A stretch of 64,000 nucleotides of DNA from positions 62,001-126,000 of the forward strand of contig CAVTOG010000014.1 of assembly GCA_963736325.1 (NCBI GenBank), in the 5' to 3' direction. This DNA comes from Actinoallomurus sp963736325. GTDB taxonomy: Bacteria > Actinomycetota > Actinomycetes > Streptosporangiales > Streptosporangiaceae. Within the stretch, counting starts at the first letter, position 1; every line of letters starts with the position of its first letter. The position numbers and the translations under genes were made by a program. Below, in pieces: positions 34,125 through 42,651 of the stretch. The notes beneath the pieces were generated by a model. That model did not search any database. It had not been told where the DNA came from and was given only the letters and a program-made list of their open reading frames with translations.

Positions 34125-34439
34125 GAGAATACCGCCGGAAACACGTCTTCAATTGCACGGGGGAAAGAGTTGCACGGCCACTGCGCTCGGTCAACTCCAC
34201 GTCAAACACCTATATACCGGATCGCTGTCAAATCGTTATCATATCGCTCTATCCCGCCGAGACGGATCCGATAGTGGGGCTATAGTCGGGCCGCTTAGCG
34301 TGACACCAGAACCGAGGTGCCCAATTCCCGGAGCTCGCATCCGGTGAATGCCGATTGATTCGGTTCGATTTCAGGTATTCAGTGCGGGGGCGGTCCCGAC
34401 CGGCCCCGTAATCGTCTGCCTCCTATCGACGGGGAACCG
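34125..34439. promoter_or_regulatory. Divergent promoter region with SARP-like repeats
   Basis: 315 bases, lower in GC than the genes. TCAACTC (34191) and TCAAACA (34202) are heptads exactly 11 bases apart, the spacing SARP regulators use, followed closely by TATATA (34211). CGCTGTCAAAT at 34223-34233 recurs, in reverse, upstream of the GTP cyclohydrolase II gene (49,262-49,272). The region serves the MFS/ATP-grasp pair on the minus strand and the phosphoribosyltransferase operon on the plus strand. Binding is inference. Confidence 0.45.
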
Positions 34440-35513
34440 ATGGTTGCGATGACGGTCGACGGCGACGTGCGCCAGGTGACGCCCGACACGGGCGCGTACG
34501 GGCCGATGGTGATCGAGGTCCCACCGGAGCACCCGTTCGTCATGGTCATGCGGGACGACACGTCCTTCTGTGCGGAGACGCTCGGCCCCCGGCTGGCCGC
34601 CGACACCCTGGACACCGGCGTCGCCGATGACGCCGTCGCCACCGAACACGCCGTGGCGGCGAGCTACCGGTACTTCCAGCAGGACGTGCGCGGCGCGCTG
34701 CGCGACGCGATCACCCACCCGAACGGGGTGGAGTTTCACCTGGTCAATGCCGATGAACTGGAGTGCGCGGTCCGCCGGCGCGCAGGCGAGGGCACGCTCG
34801 TGAGCCTGGACCCGCTGATCCGGCGCGCGGTGGTGCCCCTGGAGGTGTCGCGCGGGTTCCTGCTCGGCGGCGCGTGCCAGGTCGGCCTGGTCGCGAGGCC
34901 GGGTGCGCGCCCGATCGCCGTCCAGCTCGGCGCGCTGGACCCCGGCTCCGAGTGCACGCTCATCGAGGACGACATCTGCAGCGGCGGCACCGTCACGCAG
35001 GTCGTCGGCCTGTTGCGCGAGGCGGGGGTGCGGGTCACGCACGTCGTGCCCGGCGTACGGCTTCCGTCGGCGCGCGAGATCGGCGCGGTGCTCGACCCGG
35101 TCATCGAATACAGAATGACCGGCGGGGCCCCGAACGCGGTCGGCCTCGCCGATCCGCGTAATTTCCTGCTTGGCGTTTCCGGATTAGTGGTTCGGCTGCC
35201 CGCAAAGGGCTGGGGGCGTGCCCCTTATTGGCTTCCGTTCGTGAGCACGGCGGCGCGTATCGGCATCGATTCGCACTACGATCGGCCATTCGCGCTCGCG
35301 ATGATCGACGCCAACGCGCGATTCTTCGCGCGAATTGAACGTTCGGTGCGCCGGCCGATCCGGGTGCGCCACCTGCACCCGGCCGTACGACGGCTGCTGG
35401 CGTCGCTGGGAATCGCGTGGGATGTGACGCCGATGAGCGCCGTGCTCGAGTCCCTTGCCGCCCACCTCGACCGGTACACCGAGGAGCTCGAGACCGGCCC
35501 GGTCCTTCGGTGA
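34440..35513 (+). CDS. Phosphoribosyltransferase-like protein
   Basis: 357 residues from ATG 34440. The PRPP loop of type I phosphoribosyltransferases is clear at about residues 173-186 (LIEDDICSGGTV), preceded by a hydrophobic strand. The N-terminal 130 residues and the C-terminal 150 do not match a standard purine or pyrimidine salvage enzyme, so this is a larger specialised member. It starts a plus-strand operon of three coupled genes. It probably adds or removes a phosphoribosyl unit on the cluster's heterocycle (inference). A TTA codon at 35184-35186 suggests bldA control. The stop overlaps the next GTG. Confidence 0.75.
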   Translation: MVAMTVDGDVRQVTPDTGAYGPMVIEVPPEHPFVMVMRDDTSFCAETLGPRLAADTLDTGVADDAVATEHAVAASYRYFQQDVRGALRDAITHPNGVEFHLVNADELECAVRRRAGEGTLVSLDPLIRRAVVPLEVSRGFLLGGACQVGLVARPGARPIAVQLGALDPGSECTLIEDDICSGGTVTQVVGLLREAGVRVTHVVPGVRLPSAREIGAVLDPVIEYRMTGGAPNAVGLADPRNFLLGVSGLVVRLPAKGWGRAPYWLPFVSTAARIGIDSHYDRPFALAMIDANARFFARIERSVRRPIRVRHLHPAVRRLLASLGIAWDVTPMSAVLESLAAHLDRYTEELETGPVLR

Positions 35514-36319
35514 GGAACCCGTTCGACCTGGTCCTGCTCGACGTGAACGGCACGCTCGTGCCCTCGAGACCGGCACGCCCGCCGTCGCGTGACGAGGTGG
35601 ACCGGCTGGCGGTGGCGCTGGCGCCGGTCCGCGACGCGGGGATCGCCGTCGGGCTGTGCTCGGACTCGCCGCTCGAGCGGTTGCGGGACTTCGGCCACCG
35701 CATCGGGCTGGGCGCGCACGGGACCTTCCCCGTCGTCGCCGAGAACGGCAACGTCGTGGACCTCGGTACGCCGCGCGTCACCGCGCCGTTCCCCTGGCGT
35801 ACGGCGGTGCGCTCGCTGGTCACGCGGCTGGCGGGGGAGCGCGGGCTGGTGCGGGGCGCCGACGTGTCGGCGCCGGAGTTCGGCGGGACGCCGGTCGAGG
35901 ACGGGGCGTGGGCGTTCGGCGCGGACCGCCGGGCGTCGGTCAGCGTGTTCGGGCCGCGTGACCTCGTCGCGGAGGCCGGGCCGTACCTGACCGGGTGGGC
36001 GCGGGACAACGCGGTGGAGATGTCGGTCGACTGCGCGCCCCGGAACGGGTTCGTCGGCGTCCACCCGTACGCACCGACCACGACGGGGAAGCGGCGCGCG
36101 CTGGGCGTCCTCGCGCGCGAGGGTCACCGCCCGCTGATGGTGGGAGACTCGGCGGCCGACTGGGCACCGCCCGCCTCGGGCGTACGCTGCGCGTTCGTCG
36201 GCGGCACGAGCGTCCCCGCGCGGATACTGGCGCAGGCCTGGTACGTCTCCGGCCGGCCCGAGATCGACGGTGTCATCGACATCCTCCGCCGCGTGGCCGC
36301 GGCGGGCGACGCGGAATGA
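35510..36319 (+). CDS. HAD-superfamily hydrolase
   Basis: 269 residues from GTG 35510 (GTGA overlap). Motif I is LLDVNGTLV (Asp nucleophile; the second acidic residue is replaced by Asn), motif II is CSDSP, motif III has Lys in TGKRRAL, and motif IV is VGDSAADW. The insertion between motifs II and III suggests a C2-type cap as in sugar or nucleotide phosphatases. The Asp-x-Asn motif I departs from Asp-x-Asp phosphatases and may alter the activity. It is likely to dephosphorylate a nucleotide-like intermediate made by the upstream phosphoribosyltransferase. Confidence 0.75.
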   Translation: MRNPFDLVLLDVNGTLVPSRPARPPSRDEVDRLAVALAPVRDAGIAVGLCSDSPLERLRDFGHRIGLGAHGTFPVVAENGNVVDLGTPRVTAPFPWRTAVRSLVTRLAGERGLVRGADVSAPEFGGTPVEDGAWAFGADRRASVSVFGPRDLVAEAGPYLTGWARDNAVEMSVDCAPRNGFVGVHPYAPTTTGKRRALGVLAREGHRPLMVGDSAADWAPPASGVRCAFVGGTSVPARILAQAWYVSGRPEIDGVIDILRRVAAAGDAE

Positions 36320-36330
36320 AGGAGCGACCG

Positions 36331-37419
36331 ATGTCTCGTGTTCGTGTGGGCGTGCTCGGCTGCGGCATGATCGCGCAGCTCATGCACCTGCCCTACCTGG
36401 CCGAGCTGGACGACCGGTTCGAGATCGTCGGCCTGTGCGACCAGGCGACCGATCTCGCGGGCCGCGTCGCCGAGCGGTTCGGCGTGAAGCGGACGTACGA
36501 GGCGTTCGACGACATGCTGAACGACATTCCCGACCTGGACGCGGTCGTCATCCTCAACCGCGACCACTTCGCCTCAGCGCTCACCGCGCTGGACCGCGGC
36601 CTGCACGTGTTCACCGAGAAGCCGCTCTGCTACACGCTGGCGGAGACCGAACGGCTCGTCGCGACCTCCGAGCGCACCGGCGCGAAGCTGATGGTCGGCT
36701 ACATGAAGCGCTACGACGGCGGCGTACGGCGCGGCATCGAGGAGATCCGCCGGATCGAGACGCCCCGCATGGCGCGTGTCCACGTCCTCGTCGGACCGGA
36801 CTACGGCAACTGGATCATCCCGGAGCTGCGGTCCGTCGACCGCCCGGACGGCCCGCTCGACACCTCCGACGCCGACGGGCGCCTGCCCAAGGTGATGGCC
36901 GAGCTCGGTTCGCCGTCGGAGACGATGCTGGCCGCGTACATGGACATGCTCGGGGTGTGGAGCCACGACATCAACGTCTACCGCGCGGCGTTCCCGTCCG
37001 CCCCGGCGTCGATCAAGACGAACGTCTCGGCGGACGGCACCGTGCTCAGCGCGCTGCTGCGCTACCACGACGGGTTCCAGTGCGTGTTCGAGGGCGTGGC
37101 CACCGACGTGCACTGCTTCGAGGAGACCCTGACCGTGTGGGGCGGCGACCGTACGGTGACGCTCGACATCTCCAACCCGTTCCTGCGGCACGTGCCGTCG
37201 ACGGTGACGATCCGGGAGAACGAGCCCGCGGGGCCCGACGGCCGGGGCATGGCCGTCGCGCGGACCATCGAGGGCCCGCACGACGAGCCGTTCAAGGAGC
37301 AGCTCCGTCACTTCCACGAATGCGTGACCACGCCGGGCCTCGCGCCGCTCACGAGCGGCCGCGAGGCCCTCGAGGACACCCGGCTGATGAGCGACATCAT
37401 CCGGGCGATCTCCGACTGA
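36331..37419 (+). CDS. Gfo/Idh/MocA-family NAD(P)-dependent oxidoreductase
   Basis: 362 residues; ATG 36331 follows GGAG, and an in-frame ATG at 36316 overlapping the HAD stop is the alternative. The Rossmann fold is seen in VGVLGCGMIAQLMHLPYL, with EKPLCYT carrying the conserved EKP motif and a C-terminal beta-sheet domain. His at GVWSHDINVYR is the usual catalytic position. The family oxidises or epimerises sugars and inositols. Here it may modify the sugar part of a nucleoside-like intermediate (inference). Its stop abuts the stop of the convergent HD gene with no spacer. Confidence 0.83.
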   Translation: MSRVRVGVLGCGMIAQLMHLPYLAELDDRFEIVGLCDQATDLAGRVAERFGVKRTYEAFDDMLNDIPDLDAVVILNRDHFASALTALDRGLHVFTEKPLCYTLAETERLVATSERTGAKLMVGYMKRYDGGVRRGIEEIRRIETPRMARVHVLVGPDYGNWIIPELRSVDRPDGPLDTSDADGRLPKVMAELGSPSETMLAAYMDMLGVWSHDINVYRAAFPSAPASIKTNVSADGTVLSALLRYHDGFQCVFEGVATDVHCFEETLTVWGGDRTVTLDISNPFLRHVPSTVTIRENEPAGPDGRGMAVARTIEGPHDEPFKEQLRHFHECVTTPGLAPLTSGREALEDTRLMSDIIRAISD

Positions 37420-38064
37420 TCACTGCCCCTCGCGCGGCACCCAACCGCGTGAGGCGCCGGTCTCGATGAGCGTCCGGGCGTACGCCCACAGCTCGCCGGA
37501 CGCGTCGCCGATCACCGACTTGCGGCGGCGTACCTCGGCGTCGGTCACGCCCGGCGTACGCCAGGTGCCGCCGCGGTTGTTGAAGTTCAGCAGCAGCGGC
37601 TGCAGCCGGTCCATCGCCTTGGCGAACCGCGCCTCGGGCGACGCGCGGGCCTCGAACTCGTCCCACAGCGCGCGGAACTCCACCGCCTGGTCGTCCGGCA
37701 GCAGCGCGAACAGCCGGTCGGCCGCGGCCTGCTCGCGCTCCTCCTGGTCCTGGGCGGCCACGGCGTCGTAGAGAGGCGTGTCGCCCGCGTACACCTCGAT
37801 GAGGTCGTGCAGCAGCACGAGCTTGACCGTCTTGCCGACGTCGATCGGGTCGTCGGCGTACTCGGCCAGGACGAGCACCATCAGCGCGAGGTGCCAGGAG
37901 TGCTCGGCGTCGTTCTCCCTGCGGTCGTCGGCGACCAGCGGACTGGCCCGCAGCACGGTCTTCAGCCGGTCCACCTCGACGACGAACCTGATCTGCGCGG
38001 CGAGCCGCGCCGGTACGTCCGCCGGCTGCTCGACGCCGTCGAGGAGGTTGGTCTCGGTGTTCAT
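37420..38064 (-). CDS. HD-domain nucleotidase-like phosphohydrolase (YfbR type)
   Basis: 214 residues from ATG 38064. HSWHLALMVLVLAEY and the HD pair in LLHDLIEVYAGDTP give the metal site (His, His-Asp); a later Asp lies in AKAMDRLQPLL. This matches the YfbR/HDDC2 family of 5'-nucleotidases, which cleave dNMPs and similar substrates. As the last gene of the 11-gene minus-strand operon it may dephosphorylate a pathway nucleotide or clean up stalled intermediates. The stop is adjacent to that of the Gfo/Idh gene. Confidence 0.83.
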   Translation of the reverse strand: MNTETNLLDGVEQPADVPARLAAQIRFVVEVDRLKTVLRASPLVADDRRENDAEHSWHLALMVLVLAEYADDPIDVGKTVKLVLLHDLIEVYAGDTPLYDAVAAQDQEEREQAAADRLFALLPDDQAVEFRALWDEFEARASPEARFAKAMDRLQPLLLNFNNRGGTWRTPGVTDAEVRRRKSVIGDASGELWAYARTLIETGASRGWVPREGQ

Positions 38065-38075
38065 CGGGTCCCTTC

Positions 38076-39371
38076 TCAGGAGGTGGTGTACTGCAGGACG
38101 ACGCTGAGGCCGAGCAGCACGGTGATCAAAAGCAGGACCGCGCCGGGGCGTCGCCCGCGTACGAGCCCGCCCGCCAGGTAGAGCGCGAGCCCGGCGAGAA
38201 GCGCCTGGTCGAGCGCCGACGTGAGCGCGGTGACGATCGCCATCAGCACGGAGACCGCCAGCGGCAGCCGGTCCGTACGCGTCAGCTCGGCGCGGGCCGG
38301 CAGCAGCCCGACGGCGACGTACAGGAGGGCTCCGGTCGCGGCGCTCGCCGGGATCCAGCCGGCGATCGGCGTGATGGCGACACAGCACACCAGGAGTGTG
38401 CCCGTGACGACGGACGCCAGTCCGGTACGCGCGCCGGCCCGGATGCCGACGCCGCTCTCGACGAACGTCACGAAGCTGGTCGAGCCGATCGCGGCACCGC
38501 CGACCGTCGCCAGGCTGTCGACGTAGAGCGCCTGCCGGATGCGCGGGACCTCACCGGACTCCTGGATCGAGGTGTTGGCCGACAGGCCGACGAGCTTCGC
38601 GAGGCTGCCGAAGAAGTCCAGCGCGAACAGCACGAGCACCATGCCCCACGCCAGCGGGTTGGCGATCACGCCGAGATCCAGCGCGAACAGCGCCGACGGG
38701 CCGTGCCCGGCGGGCGTCGCCTGCGCGGGCATGCCGGCCAGCCAGCAGAACACGCTCGCGGCGGCGATCGCGATCAGCACCGCCGCGCGTACCCCGAGCC
38801 GGCCGAGCACCATGGCCAGGCCGAACCCGATGTAGAGCGCGACCGCCTCACGCGTCAGCAGCGACCCGGGGTGCCGGCCGCTGACGCCGGCGACCTTCAG
38901 CCCGACGAGGCCGATGAAGACCGCCACGGACAGCACCAGGCCGGACCTGATCTCCGGCGGGATCGCCTCGATCACCTTGCCGCGCCAGCCCAGGAGCGTG
39001 ACCGCCACCATGAGCAGCCCGGACCACATGACCAGCCCGAGGGCCTCCTGCCAGCTGAAGCCGTGCGTGCCGATGACGGAGAACACCACCAGGGCGTTGA
39101 CCTCCATGCCCGGCGCGACGGCGAACGGCAGCCGCGCCCACAGCCCCATCGCGATCGTGGCCAGCCCGGACACCAGGGCGGTGGCCAGGAAGGCCGACTG
39201 CCAAGGGATCCCGCCCTTCGCGAGGATCGCCGGGTTGACCAGCACGATGTAGGACATCGCCATGAACGTCGACAGACCGCCCAGGATCTCGACGCGCGGT
39301 GACGAGCCGCGGGCCCGTACGCCGAAGGGGTCCCGCTGGATGACGGGCGGGCGGGAGAGCGTCTGACTCAT
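38076..39371 (-). CDS. AzgA-like purine permease (NCS2)
   Basis: 431 residues with about 12-14 membrane segments. LGGLSTFMAMSYIVLVNPAIL and PFAVAPGMEVNALV match the AzgA/GhxP adenine/guanine/hypoxanthine permeases, where APGMGLNA is usual. SFVTFVESGVGIRAGARTGLASVVTG matches the second conserved block. Presence in an operon that begins with a GTP-consuming enzyme suggests uptake of purine precursor or transport of the purine-like product (inference). It overlaps the MFS gene by four bases. Confidence 0.84.
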   Translation of the reverse strand: MSQTLSRPPVIQRDPFGVRARGSSPRVEILGGLSTFMAMSYIVLVNPAILAKGGIPWQSAFLATALVSGLATIAMGLWARLPFAVAPGMEVNALVVFSVIGTHGFSWQEALGLVMWSGLLMVAVTLLGWRGKVIEAIPPEIRSGLVLSVAVFIGLVGLKVAGVSGRHPGSLLTREAVALYIGFGLAMVLGRLGVRAAVLIAIAAASVFCWLAGMPAQATPAGHGPSALFALDLGVIANPLAWGMVLVLFALDFFGSLAKLVGLSANTSIQESGEVPRIRQALYVDSLATVGGAAIGSTSFVTFVESGVGIRAGARTGLASVVTGTLLVCCVAITPIAGWIPASAATGALLYVAVGLLPARAELTRTDRLPLAVSVLMAIVTALTSALDQALLAGLALYLAGGLVRGRRPGAVLLLITVLLGLSVVLQYTTS

Positions 39372-40780
39372 CGTTCCTCCGAGACGACCGCGGCGGGCTC
39401 GGCGCCGCTCGCGGGTGCGGGCGAGCCGCGCAGGGTCGCGATCACCGGCAGCGCGACGAGCGCGACCACGACCGTCATGAGGTAGGCGTGGGAGAGGGTC
39501 GAGGGGGTCGGCGTGCTGCCGTGGATCCAGACCAGGAGGGCCAGGCCGACCGACCCCCCGGTGTACTGCGCGGCGGTGATCATCGCGCTGCCCGTGCCGT
39601 TCGCCTCGGGCGGCAGGTCACGGGTTCCGGCGATGAACATCCCGGTGAAGGCCAGCCCCTGCCCGATGCCGCTGACGAGCAGGCCGGGCAGCACGCCGAG
39701 CCAGTAGACGTGCGTGCCGGTGCCCAGGGCGAGCAACAGCAGGCCAGCCGCGCCGACCCCGAAGGCGACGCCGAGCAGGCGGCGCATCGTCCACACCCCG
39801 GCGAGGCGTCCCGCGAGCGCGTTGCCCGCCGTGATGGCGACCGCCAGTGGCAGGAACCCGACACCGGCCGCGAACGTGCCCATCGAGAGCTGACGTTGCA
39901 GGAAGAGCGTGACGAGGTAGAACTCCGCGCCCATGCTCGCCATGAAGAAGACCGCGACCAGGCACGAGGCGCGCAGGTCGGCCGTCCGCAGCAGCCCGAT
40001 CGGGATGAGCGGGTCGGCGCGGCGCGCCTGGGCGGCGACGAACAGCGCGCCGACCACGGCCGTGACCACCAGCGCGGCCACCACGACCCCGTAGTGCGGC
40101 CGTGGCAGGGCGAGCTCGGTGAAGGCCAGGCAGAGCGCGCTGACCACGGCGGTGGCCATCGCCGCGCTCGGCAGGTCGACCTTCCTGGCCGGCCGGCCGG
40201 CGCGCCCGCCGCGCATGCCCGAGCCCACCGCGGCGAGGCAGAGGAGGCTGACCGGCAGGTTGATCCAGAAGATCCACGGCCAGGAGGCGACCGAGAGGAG
40301 CAGCCCGCCCGTCACGACGCCCAGGGCCAGGCCGCTCGCGCCGGTCGTACCCCAGACCGCGAGCGCGCGGTCGCGCTCTCGGCCGGTCGGGTAGCTCGCG
40401 TGCAGCAGCCCGAGGGTGGCCGGGCTGAGCATCGCGGCGCCGATGCCCTGTACGGCCCGGCAGACGATGAGGACCTGGGCGTTCGGGGCGAGCCCGGCCG
40501 CCACCGCCGCGCCGGTGAACAGCACGTGCGCGCAGGCGAACACCCGTCCGGCGCCGAACACGTCCACCAGCCGGCCGCCCAGCAGCAGGAATCCGGCGAA
40601 GAAGATCGCGTAGGCGCTGACCACCCACTGCAGCGTGATCGGGCTGAAGGTGAGCGAGTCACCGACCGTCGGCAGCGCCACATAGATGATCGAAAAGTCC
40701 AGCGCCACCAATAACTGCGACAGCGCCAGCCCGGACAGCAGTCTCGGGTGAGGCAGGCGTACCGGCGAGGCGGCGGTCAC
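39368..40780 (-). CDS. DHA2-type 14-helix MFS drug exporter
   Basis: 470 residues from GTG 40780 with about 14 hydrophobic segments. DFSIIYVALPTVGDSL and QWVVSAYAIFFAGFLLLGGRLVDVFGAGRVF are the hallmark start of EmrB/QacA-type pumps. It most likely exports the product and protects the producer. A TTA codon at residue 23 (40712-40714 on the opposite strand) would make translation bldA-dependent early in the protein. It follows the DUF4243 gene after 18 bases. Confidence 0.85.
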   Translation of the reverse strand: MTAASPVRLPHPRLLSGLALSQLLVALDFSIIYVALPTVGDSLTFSPITLQWVVSAYAIFFAGFLLLGGRLVDVFGAGRVFACAHVLFTGAAVAAGLAPNAQVLIVCRAVQGIGAAMLSPATLGLLHASYPTGRERDRALAVWGTTGASGLALGVVTGGLLLSVASWPWIFWINLPVSLLCLAAVGSGMRGGRAGRPARKVDLPSAAMATAVVSALCLAFTELALPRPHYGVVVAALVVTAVVGALFVAAQARRADPLIPIGLLRTADLRASCLVAVFFMASMGAEFYLVTLFLQRQLSMGTFAAGVGFLPLAVAITAGNALAGRLAGVWTMRRLLGVAFGVGAAGLLLLALGTGTHVYWLGVLPGLLVSGIGQGLAFTGMFIAGTRDLPPEANGTGSAMITAAQYTGGSVGLALLVWIHGSTPTPSTLSHAYLMTVVVALVALPVIATLRGSPAPASGAEPAAVVSEER

Positions 40781-40798
40781 CGCCGTACCGCCCGAGGG

Positions 40799-41839
40799 TC
40801 ACTCCACCCAGGTGCCGTCCTCCATCCGCCGGATCCAGTCGGTGGCGGCGAGGGCATAGGTCGGGTCATCGGCGAGGCCGTCCTCTCTGCGACAGGCTTC
40901 GACGTACTTGATGGCGTGCGGATCCCCGGTCTTGATCGCGCGGTCGGTCAGCGTTTCATAGTCCACTCGCTGAAGGGGAGAGGCCGGCTCGCGATGTCCG
41001 GTTCCGTACGCGCTGCGGATCGCGGCGCAGAACTGCCACGCCGCCGCCGCACCGGCCCAGCGCTGCTCCTCGGGCAGGTAGGGCAGCACCAGGCGCACCG
41101 CCGCCGGCGTGGTGATCGCGTGCACGTAGCCCATGTACTTCTCGTGGTCGTCGTACAGGTAGCCGTGCGCCGCCAGCCGGGTGATCACGCTCAGCGCGGC
41201 CTCCGGAGTGTCCGGCCTGCGTGCGGCGTCGACCGCCGGGCCGAACTCCGGAAGCAGGTCCACCGCCTCCAGCCGGATCCGGAAGATCTCCTTCATGCCC
41301 TGCCGGGTGGGCAGCTTGGGCACGCGGTCCCACGCCTCCGGTAGGTCAAGGTCGCCGCCGAACCCCAGGCCGCCGGGCAGCTCCTGGTAGCGGGCCGCCC
41401 AGTAGCCCAGGCCACGCGCCAGCTCATCGACCCGCTCGTCGGTGGTGGCCGTCTCCAGGGCGCGTACGGCGTGCCCGGTCCTGATCACGCCGTGGCCGCC
41501 GCCCGCGGACAGGCCGGGCAGCAGCCGCGGCCACCAGGTCACGAGCACGTCCTGCCACGGCCGCTCGGCCAGCGCACGCCGGAAGTACTCGTTCCAGTCG
41601 CCGAGCAGCCGCATGTTGCCCAGCGCGGCCTCCCAGTTGTCGGCCGTGATCCGCATCGACGACGACGGCGCCTCGCGGTAGAGCAGCTTGCGGTAGCCGC
41701 TGACGAACTCCGGGACGGCCTCCGGCCGGCCCAGCACGATGAGCGCCTCGGCGGCCATCGGGCCGTGGTTGCTCACGCCCGGACCCCATTCGGGGCCGCA
41801 GTCCGCGAGATAGGTCAGCGCGTCTTCCAGCGCGGTCAT
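40799..41839 (-). CDS. DUF4243/questin-oxidase-like protein
   Basis: 346 residues from ATG 41839, overlapping the upstream gene as ATGA. Its length, the N-terminal GPEWGPGVSNHGPMAAEALIVLG, the VIRTGHAVRALE block and the late MGYVHAITTPAAVRLVLPYL block match DUF4243. This family includes fungal questin oxidase (GedK), which opens a ring by Baeyer-Villiger-type oxidation. Several conserved His (SNHG, GHAV, YVHAI) could form the active site. In this operon it could oxidise or open the pyrimidine/pteridine ring (inference). It has no counterpart in the Burkholderia toxABCDE operon. Confidence 0.72.
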   Translation of the reverse strand: MTALEDALTYLADCGPEWGPGVSNHGPMAAEALIVLGRPEAVPEFVSGYRKLLYREAPSSSMRITADNWEAALGNMRLLGDWNEYFRRALAERPWQDVLVTWWPRLLPGLSAGGGHGVIRTGHAVRALETATTDERVDELARGLGYWAARYQELPGGLGFGGDLDLPEAWDRVPKLPTRQGMKEIFRIRLEAVDLLPEFGPAVDAARRPDTPEAALSVITRLAAHGYLYDDHEKYMGYVHAITTPAAVRLVLPYLPEEQRWAGAAAAWQFCAAIRSAYGTGHREPASPLQRVDYETLTDRAIKTGDPHAIKYVEACRREDGLADDPTYALAATDWIRRMEDGTWVE

Positions 41840-42651
41840 CGGTCCTCCCGATAGACGGGCAGATCGCTGATCGTGTCGCCGATGTCCCCGAGGACGAGCT
41901 TGCCGGGCACCTTCTCGTCGGTGGCGTAGAAGCCGCGGTCGAGGATCCCGGACACGTGGCCGACGACCAGGTCGAACTCCAGGCCGAGCAGCTCGGCGTA
42001 CCGGTGCAGCGCCCACACGCCCGCCGCCGTGGAGTGCGCGGTGAGCAGCGTGGCCTTGGAGATCGACTCGTGCATCTGGGTGAGCAGCGCCATCACGGTC
42101 GAGCCGCTGGCGACCACGCCGTCGATGATCAGGGCGCCGTCGCGCCCGTCGGTCAGGGGCGGCTCGCTCGTGCCCACGAGGATGCCGCCGCGGAACGGGA
42201 TGCGCTTGGCGGACGGCGTCGAGCTGCGCTCGGACGGCAGGCAGCCGAGCACCTCGGCGAGCTGCCGCCCCTCGCGCTCGGGGCCGACGCACAGCAGGCG
42301 CGGGTCCGTAGAGAGCTCCACGGCGTCCACCGGCATCTTCCGGTAGATCCGTACGAGGGCGTCGCGGTACGCCGACCGCTGCGCCGGCGTCTGGTGCGCG
42401 ACATTGGCGATCATGCTGATCTCGGCCATGTCCCGCACGATGCTCGGGTCCTGACCGGACGCGACGCATACGCCGGGCGGCAGGCCGTCGCCGGGGTGGG
42501 CCTGAAGGTTCTCCAGCAGATCGCGGCTGAAGTACGCGAACGCGGCGAACTTCGTACCGAACCGCAGCTGGTACTTCTCGGAGGCGGCGAGCATCTCCTC
42601 CGGGGCGTCCTCGGCGGTGAAGTACTGCGCGATCCGAATGTCCTTGGTCAT
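41836..42651 (-). CDS. Phosphoribosyltransferase-fold protein (uracil PRTase-like)
   Basis: 271 residues from ATG 42651. ALIIDGVVASGSTVMALL is a type I phosphoribosyltransferase loop in which the two acidic residues before the Ser/Thr stretch are weakened (IDGVVASGST). FRGGILVGTSEPPLTDG sits where uracil phosphoribosyltransferase has its base-binding flap. Overall length and the N-terminal 90 residues differ from Upp. It may bind a nucleotide or phosphoribosylate the heterocycle. It is coupled by overlaps to the nucleoside hydrolase upstream and the DUF4243 gene downstream. Confidence 0.7.
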   Translation of the reverse strand: MTKDIRIAQYFTAEDAPEEMLAASEKYQLRFGTKFAAFAYFSRDLLENLQAHPGDGLPPGVCVASGQDPSIVRDMAEISMIANVAHQTPAQRSAYRDALVRIYRKMPVDAVELSTDPRLLCVGPEREGRQLAEVLGCLPSERSSTPSAKRIPFRGGILVGTSEPPLTDGRDGALIIDGVVASGSTVMALLTQMHESISKATLLTAHSTAAGVWALHRYAELLGLEFDLVVGHVSGILDRGFYATDEKVPGKLVLGDIGDTISDLPVYREDR

